Shown: positions 15,301 through 20,722 of the stretch, in pieces
How positions within the stretch are numbered: position 1 is the stretch's first letter
Layout: each line of letters begins with the position of its first letter
Assembly (NCBI GenBank): GCA_024244665.1
Contig: JAAEOI010000215.1
Coordinates: 1 to 20,722, forward strand
Origin: Bacteroidota bacterium
Lineage (GTDB): Bacteria; Bacteroidota; Bacteroidia; Bacteroidales; GCA-2748055
Direction of reading: 5' to 3'
DNA length: 20,722 nt
Notes under the pieces: model-generated
The model's input: the letters and a program-made list of their open reading frames with translations, nothing else
Told to the model about the DNA's origin: nothing
Databases searched by the model: none
Program-made: the position numbers and the translations under genes

Positions 15301-18300
15301 TTCCACAGTTCCATTTTCTGGCTTTTCCAGTCTTAGCTCGATGATTCCTTCCTTTGGGGTGGAAAGTTGAGCCTTGGTTCCCTTCTCTTTGCATTTGATT
15401 TTTCCAGGGGAATAACCATTCAGGGCCAGAGAGACTACATAGGGATCCTCACCAACAACCTTACTGACACCGGTCAGCACATGGCGTTTTTCATCCCATT
15501 CCACGCTAAGCACATCCAGGTAACCCTGCATGATGTGGCGATCGGTAGAAAGAATCTGAGGCCGGTCAAGGCACTCGCGAACAGAGATCATCCGGGCTTC
15601 ACCCGGACGAAGTTCTTGCTCCAGGCGCGAATCGCCATCGGCTTTCCCCAGAAAGAGATTGTTCCAGAAATCGTAGAGGTAATATTGCTTATCTGCATTA
15701 AGGCCCAGCGCACCCTCAATCTGGAGACCTGAAATATCAATGCCCACGAGCTTCGAACTATCCTTTATCGGATTATAGAAGGTCACCTGGTGCCATTGCC
15801 TGTCCACCTCAAAATCATAGACTGCGGGAAAATCGGCTACAAAGGCATCAACGGGCCGTGCACTTTTGGGTGTTGTATGATAGGGGAAGGTTCGGGTCAC
15901 ATCCCATAAGGTCTCCTTTGAGAATTCAGAAAAGCTATTGGCCAGGAGCAATCTTCCGGTTGTTACATAGCACATGGTGAGGACAGCCCTGACATGATCA
16001 CGGTTGTCCTGCAGGCGGACGATATTCTTGGAGTCGGTATCCTGGTTGACCAGTACCCGGTTTTTATACCACCGCAGTCCACAACGGGTTACCGTACTGC
16101 CATCCATCACATCGGTGTCATTCTCGGTACGCATGGATGCCACCAGTCCGATGGAGATATCAGTCCCGCGCACCATATTTCGTTCATGTACATAGGAGCC
16201 CGTTCCCAGCCCATCGTAAGGCAGTTTGAAGATGGTGCGGTAAGCCGCCGCTGTGGTAGAGTAGTCATCTTCCATGCCCCCCTGATTGGCCCAGCCTGAG
16301 GACGGGTAGTCAAACATCAAACCTTTAATGCCTCCTGCTTTTAAATTATCGTACACCTCGTTCATATGGGAAAGGAAATCCGGATCGGTATAATCAAAAC
16401 CCCAGACCACCCGGCCATTGCGGGTCCATGTCTTGTTCCATGTTGTAAATATGTCGCTGGCAGTATCCACGGGCTCTCCTTTCCAGGCGTAGCGCTTATT
16501 AAACAGCATATGTCCGGTAAATTCCCTGGCATAATCTTCCGACCGGTAACTGGTCTGAAAATAGGTAAGGGGGATGCCGCCCAGCCCGGTCACTGCCTTC
16601 CCCCATTTCTCCGAAGTTTCATAGGGTTCCACATATCGTCCGTTCTGGCTGGCGTTCAGGTCTGTATCTTCCCTTTGCCAGTGCTTATCATCCCACCATC
16701 CTTGCTGATTATCAGGCATATACGAATCCGGAACCAGTCTTACCGCGGCCCTGCTGTATTTCAAAAACCCGCTTTCTTTAATATTTTTCATCTCATTCAC
16801 CGCACCCAGTGTGGTGTTTTCTGCATTGCTTGTTCCATAAAATTCAACCTCTGCATACCAGAGGCAAACGGTGGGGAAATCATACATGCTCAGCTCAATT
16901 TCCTGGGCCTGGCGCACCCGTAAACCATAATCTTCCAGAGCGGTAAAGGGATCAGAACCTGTTACGTCTATATAGAATTGATCGGGAGCCAGATAGCTTT
17001 GACCGGGATCCACCCGTTTCCCCACCGGATCCGCTGCAAACAGTTGTGCTGTGTAATTGAACCTGGGCCGCGGGCATTCTGTCACGGGCGTTGGTATGGC
17101 GGGCAACAGGGCCTCATGCCTTCCGTCACGAAGCCAGATCTCGCTCAGGTATACATTCTCATCAATCGCATTTTCATTATCAGCCGCTTCTTCCTGATCA
17201 GCCGGGTCGTCGGATCCGTCGCTTGCTGAACGCTCGCCTTTTGCAATAATAATGCGCAGGTTCTCAGCCTGGATGGCTTCAGCGGGCAGTGGTATCTCCA
17301 CCTGTTCCACATCCTTTTTCATGACGCCATCAAAGCGGGGGAGGGTGTGGTTTTCAAGAAGCGGTAATCTCTTTAAATTACCATCCTGGACAAACTCAAC
17401 ATAAACAGATTGGATGAGATCAGGGTGATCGCCGTGCCAGAGGCCATTCCACCATGAGAATCCAAGGGTGTAGGATTGGTCCTTTTGCAGATTGCGGGCC
17501 CCGATAATGATACTTTCGGGTTCTTTGACCGAGGTGGCCAATTCATCACAGCGGAATTCATGATACTGCCATGTGCGAAGATCTTTCCCTTTTATCATCT
17601 CAAGGATCTCCCCACCCGGGTAATGATCGGATTTTTCCCGTGGCAGGTCAAGGTAGCACAGGAGGCTGCTTTTTTGATCCCCACCCAGTTCCAGCTCGGT
17701 TCGCCGGTCCTGTGCGATGGTGGCAAACTTCTCAAAATCATGATAGCTGAGCCCTCCCATGACCAGCAACTGCCTCTTCTTCTCATCTGAAAAGGTCAGA
17801 AGAATGTTGTTGCGTGATTTAAGGGCGTTGCTCCTGGTCAGGGGTGAATAGAAGCGCTGTCCATACTCAAGGGGTTCTCCACCGCTGAAGCCATCAATCA
17901 TTGCAAAATCTTTTGTCATATCCTTTCCCTCATACATAATTCCGTCGGCCATCACATACATTTCTTTGACCCGGATGGGCTCTCCTGTTGTATTAATCAG
18001 ACCCCCTGCGGCGCTTATAAAACCCTGGTTTTCATAAAGGATAAAAGAGAAAAGCAGGTCCGGATGCTCTTCAGCTTCAAACTTCAGGTCAAGGGCGAGG
18101 CCTTTGCCCGATGGATCAGCCATTGCGCGCTGCTCCCAGGAAATATCGAGCCCGGGCTCATCCGAAGACCATTCGTTGATCTTTAGTTTTGCACGGGAAA
18201 CGGCCGCAGTATGATCTTCCTGGTTAAAAATACTGTAGGTCCCCAGGGACAGATCGAACTCAAAACGGACCAGCTCATTTTGTAGAGCCACCACATTTCC

Positions 18301-18399
18301 GGTTTGTATGATCTGTGATGTTTGAGCCAGGCCTGCTGAAATTGCCAGTAGGCTTATCAGGAGACTATTCAGTGATCTTTTCAGGAAAGACATATTCAT
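15274..18399 (-). CDS. Large secreted glycosidase-like protein (paralog A, remote GH-D/GH36-like)
   Basis: This is a 1041-residue secreted protein. ATG 18399 is used rather than TTG 18405; the signal peptide is SLNSLLISLLAISAGLAQ. The N-terminal ~260 residues look like a beta-sandwich (NELVRFEFDLSLGTYSIFN), as in GH36/GH97-type enzymes. A carbohydrate-binding-like segment with an acidic linker follows (about residues 390-405). A putative TIM barrel spans roughly 470-850, with DYTDPDFLSHMNEVYDNLKA then GGIKGLMFDYP. Asp697 sits where clan GH-D enzymes have their nucleophile. Later come TRCGLRWYKNRVLV and NQDTDSKN, a possible acid/base area, then RLLLANSFSEFS and a C-terminal beta domain. I know no named CAZy family that fits. 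It is nearly a copy of its upstream neighbour. It likely cleaves alpha-linked residues of the target glycan, which is inference. Confidence 0.8.
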   Translation of the reverse strand: MNMSFLKRSLNSLLISLLAISAGLAQTSQIIQTGNVVALQNELVRFEFDLSLGTYSIFNQEDHTAAVSRAKLKINEWSSDEPGLDISWEQRAMADPSGKGLALDLKFEAEEHPDLLFSFILYENQGFISAAGGLINTTGEPIRVKEMYVMADGIMYEGKDMTKDFAMIDGFSGGEPLEYGQRFYSPLTRSNALKSRNNILLTFSDEKKRQLLVMGGLSYHDFEKFATIAQDRRTELELGGDQKSSLLCYLDLPREKSDHYPGGEILEMIKGKDLRTWQYHEFRCDELATSVKEPESIIIGARNLQKDQSYTLGFSWWNGLWHGDHPDLIQSVYVEFVQDGNLKRLPLLENHTLPRFDGVMKKDVEQVEIPLPAEAIQAENLRIIIAKGERSASDGSDDPADQEEAADNENAIDENVYLSEIWLRDGRHEALLPAIPTPVTECPRPRFNYTAQLFAADPVGKRVDPGQSYLAPDQFYIDVTGSDPFTALEDYGLRVRQAQEIELSMYDFPTVCLWYAEVEFYGTSNAENTTLGAVNEMKNIKESGFLKYSRAAVRLVPDSYMPDNQQGWWDDKHWQREDTDLNASQNGRYVEPYETSEKWGKAVTGLGGIPLTYFQTSYRSEDYAREFTGHMLFNKRYAWKGEPVDTASDIFTTWNKTWTRNGRVVWGFDYTDPDFLSHMNEVYDNLKAGGIKGLMFDYPSSGWANQGGMEDDYSTTAAAYRTIFKLPYDGLGTGSYVHERNMVRGTDISIGLVASMRTENDTDVMDGSTVTRCGLRWYKNRVLVNQDTDSKNIVRLQDNRDHVRAVLTMCYVTTGRLLLANSFSEFSKETLWDVTRTFPYHTTPKSARPVDAFVADFPAVYDFEVDRQWHQVTFYNPIKDSSKLVGIDISGLQIEGALGLNADKQYYLYDFWNNLFLGKADGDSRLEQELRPGEARMISVRECLDRPQILSTDRHIMQGYLDVLSVEWDEKRHVLTGVSKVVGEDPYVVSLALNGYSPGKIKCKEKGTKAQLSTPKEGIIELRLEKPENGTVEWSVSFKPE

Positions 18400-18439
18400 T
18401 TTCAATTTTGATATTTTGGTTGATTGAAAGAGATAATTT

Positions 18440-20722
18440 TTATTGGGGTTTAAACGAAACAGACCATTCTACGATTCCATTCTCCGGCTTTTCCAGGCTT
18501 AGCTCGATGATTCCTTCCTTTGGGGTGAAAAGTTGAGCCTGGGTGCCCTTGTCTTTGCATTTGATTTTTCCAGGGGAATAGCCGTTCAGGGCCAGAGAGA
18601 CCACATAGGGATCCTCACCGACGACCTTACTGACACCGGTCAGCTTTTGGCGTTTCTCATTCCATTCCACGCTAAGCACATCCAGGTAGCCCTGCATGAT
18701 GTGGCGATTGGTGGAGATGACCTGGGGCCGGTCAAGGCATTCGTGCACAGAGATCATTCGGGCCTCTCCTGGACGAAGCTCTTGTTCCAGGCGCGAATCT
18801 CCATCTCGCTTTCCGATGAAATGGTTGTTCCAGAAATCGAACAGATAGTACTCCTTATCCTCATTCAGGCCCAGAGCGCCCTGAAGCTGAGTGCCTGAAA
18901 TATCAATGCCTACGAGCTTCGAACTGTCCTGGTCCGGATTATAGAAGGTCACCTGGTGCCATTGACGATCAACCTCAAAATCATAGACTGCGGGAGAATC
19001 GGCCACAAAGGCATCGACGGGTCGTGCACTTTTGGCCGTTGCATGATAAGGGAAGGCCCGGGTCAGGTCCCATAAGGTTTCTGGTGAGAACTCGGAAAAG
19101 CTATTAGCCAGGAGCAGCCTTCCCGTGCATACATACGCCATGGTCAGGAGGGCCCTGACCTGATCCCGGCTCTCCTGCAGGCGGACGAGATTCTTGGAGT
19201 CGGTATCCAGGTTGACCAGCACCCGGTTTTTATACCACCGCAGTCCACAACGGGTTACCGTATTGCCATCCATTGCATCGGTATCCATCTCTGTACGCCT
19301 GGATGCCACCAGGCCGATGGCTATATCACTTCCCCGAATCATATTACGTTCATGTACGTATGAGCCCGGTCCCAATCCATCATAAGGCAGTTTGAAGATG
19401 GTGCGGTAAGCGGATGCCGTGGTCGAGTAATCATCCTCCATGCCTCCATTTTTGGCCCAGCCTGAGAATGGGTAGTCAAACATCAGTCCTCTAATGCCTC
19501 CTGCTTTAAGATTATCGTACACCTGGTTCATATGGGAAAGGAAATCCGGATCGGTATAGTCATAACCCCAGGCCACGTCGCGATTGCGGGTCCATGTATT
19601 TTTCCAGATTTTAAACACATCACTGGCAGTATCCACAGGCTCGCCTTTCCAGGCATAGCGTTTGTTGAAGAGCATATGTTCCGGGAATTCTTTGGCATAA
19701 TCTTCCGACCGGAAACTGGTTTGAAAATAGGTAAGGGGGATACCACCCAGCCCGGTCACTGCTTTCCCCCACTTTTCGGAGGTCTCATAGGGTTTCATAT
19801 AGCGCCCGTTCTGGTTGCCGTCCAGGTCAGTATCCGTCCTTTGCCAGTGTTTATCATCCCACCAGCCTTGCTGGTTATCAGGCATATACGAATCCGGAAC
19901 CAGCCTTACTGCGGCCCGGCTGTATTTTAAAAACCCGCTCTCTGCAATATTTTTCATCTCATTCACCGCGCCCTGGGTGGAGTTTTCCGCATTGCTATTG
20001 CCATATTCGTTCATCTCTGCATACCAGAGGCAAACCGTAGGAAAATCATACATGCTCAGGTCAATTTCCTGAGCTTTACGAACACGCAAACCATAATTTT
20101 CCAGGGCGATGAACGGATCTGATCCTGTCACATCAATGTAGAATTGATCCGGTGCCATATAACGTTGACCGGGATCCACACGCTTCCCGACCGGATCCGC
20201 TGCAAATAATTGCGCCGTATACCTTCGCCTGGGCCGCGGGCATTCTGCTACTGCAGTTGGTTTGGAGGGCAACAAGGCCTCATGCCTACCGTCACGAAGC
20301 CAGATCTCACTCAGGTATATATTATCATCCCTTTCTGTATCCAGTTCCGGATCTTCTCCATCAGCCCGGAGCCCTGCGGCTTTCTCAACAATGATACGCA
20401 GGTTCCCTGCCTGTATCGCATCGGCTGGGATGGCCATCTCCACCTGTTCCACATCATTTTGCTTCATCCCGTCGAAGCGGGGGAGGGTGTGGTTCTCAAG
20501 CAGGGGAATTTTTTTCAGGATACCATCCTGGACAAATTCAACAAAAACAGATTGGATGAGATCCTGAGGGTCTCCTTTGCGGAGGCCATACCACCATGAA
20601 AATCCCAGGGTGTAGGGTTGTTCCACCTGCAGATTGCGGGCCCCGACAATGATCCTTTTGGGTTCCATAACCGAGGTGGCCATCTCCTCACAACGGAATT
20701 CATGATCCTGCCAGGTACGGAG
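18440..20722 (-). CDS. Large secreted glycosidase-like protein (paralog B, N-terminus outside window)
   Basis: The frame is open to the right edge (first readable residues LRTWQDHEFRCEEM), so this is the last 760 residues of a protein aligned to about residues 280-1041 of paralog A. Long stretches are identical, for example DPVGKRVDPGQ, SYMPDNQQGWWDDKHWQR, GLGGIPLTYFQTS and VVGEDPYVVSLALNGYSPGK. The candidate catalytic motif RGLMFDYPFSGWA is kept, as is TRCGLRWYKNRVLVNLDTD. Main differences are a shorter acidic linker (RADGEDPELDTERDD) and a few substitutions around the barrel (PFSGWAKNGG against PSSGWANQGG). Its stop is 40 bp before paralog A. It is the first visible gene of the right operon; the promoter is outside. 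It may have a shifted specificity relative to A. Confidence 0.8.
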   Translation of the reverse strand, partial: LRTWQDHEFRCEEMATSVMEPKRIIVGARNLQVEQPYTLGFSWWYGLRKGDPQDLIQSVFVEFVQDGILKKIPLLENHTLPRFDGMKQNDVEQVEMAIPADAIQAGNLRIIVEKAAGLRADGEDPELDTERDDNIYLSEIWLRDGRHEALLPSKPTAVAECPRPRRRYTAQLFAADPVGKRVDPGQRYMAPDQFYIDVTGSDPFIALENYGLRVRKAQEIDLSMYDFPTVCLWYAEMNEYGNSNAENSTQGAVNEMKNIAESGFLKYSRAAVRLVPDSYMPDNQQGWWDDKHWQRTDTDLDGNQNGRYMKPYETSEKWGKAVTGLGGIPLTYFQTSFRSEDYAKEFPEHMLFNKRYAWKGEPVDTASDVFKIWKNTWTRNRDVAWGYDYTDPDFLSHMNQVYDNLKAGGIRGLMFDYPFSGWAKNGGMEDDYSTTASAYRTIFKLPYDGLGPGSYVHERNMIRGSDIAIGLVASRRTEMDTDAMDGNTVTRCGLRWYKNRVLVNLDTDSKNLVRLQESRDQVRALLTMAYVCTGRLLLANSFSEFSPETLWDLTRAFPYHATAKSARPVDAFVADSPAVYDFEVDRQWHQVTFYNPDQDSSKLVGIDISGTQLQGALGLNEDKEYYLFDFWNNHFIGKRDGDSRLEQELRPGEARMISVHECLDRPQVISTNRHIMQGYLDVLSVEWNEKRQKLTGVSKVVGEDPYVVSLALNGYSPGKIKCKDKGTQAQLFTPKEGIIELSLEKPENGIVEWSVSFKPQ

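Noticed and set aside
1..20722. CRISPR arrays, tRNA or rRNA genes, complete insertion sequences, SusC/SusD pair
   Set aside because: I found no regularly spaced repeats, no tRNA cloverleaf or rRNA signature, no transposase, and no TonB-dependent receptor or SusD-like gene in the window.

Overview
The window looks like a glycan-degradation locus from a member of the Bacteroidota. This rests on gene content and style: several lipoprotein signal peptides, S1 sulfatases with the Cys-type formylglycine motif, a GH3 enzyme of the xylosidase/glucosidase type, a Tat-exported Gfo/Idh/MocA oxidoreductase, a DUF4369/TlpA-like thioredoxin protein, a RadC remnant, and promoter-like TAnnTTTG elements in place of E. 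coli-type -10 boxes. The substrate appears to be a sulfated polysaccharide or glycoprotein glycan. No SusC/SusD pair, sulfatase-maturating enzyme or sugar-sensing regulator lies inside the window, so the locus must continue outside it or depend on unlinked genes.

Left arm (1-6703, all + strand, tightly packed): the C-terminal third of a GH3 glycosidase; two secreted sulfatases of different types (2-bp gap, then a 17-bp overlap); a Tat-signal Gfo/Idh/MocA oxidoreductase; and a lipoprotein that I believe belongs to the DUF3863/DUF3864 group of unknown function.

Middle (6704-10355): a visibly more A/T-rich island with unrelated and decaying genes. It holds an AAA ATPase with a DUF4143/nuclease-like C-terminus (- strand), the C-terminal scrap of a radC gene, a TlpA-like thioredoxin lipoprotein broken by a one-base frameshift near its end, and a truncated, frameshifted GH106-type rhamnosidase fragment. 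It reads as a scar between two parts of a glycan locus.

Right arm (10356 to the right edge, all - strand, transcribed right to left): two tandem paralogs of a very large secreted protein with a remote TIM-barrel glycosidase look (clan GH-D/GH36-like), the first truncated by the window edge; then a LamG-domain protein with a large uncharacterised C-terminal region; then two more sulfatases. Gaps are 5 to 40 bp, so this is almost certainly one operon. The likely division of labour is that sulfatases strip sulfate, the LamG protein binds or cleaves the polymer, the large paralogs attack backbone or side chains, and the GH3 enzyme and oxidoreductase finish the sugars.

The best candidate for something undescribed is the tandem pair of about 1040-residue proteins together with the LamG protein, embedded with four sulfatases. 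I do not recognise any of these three as members of a named CAZy family.
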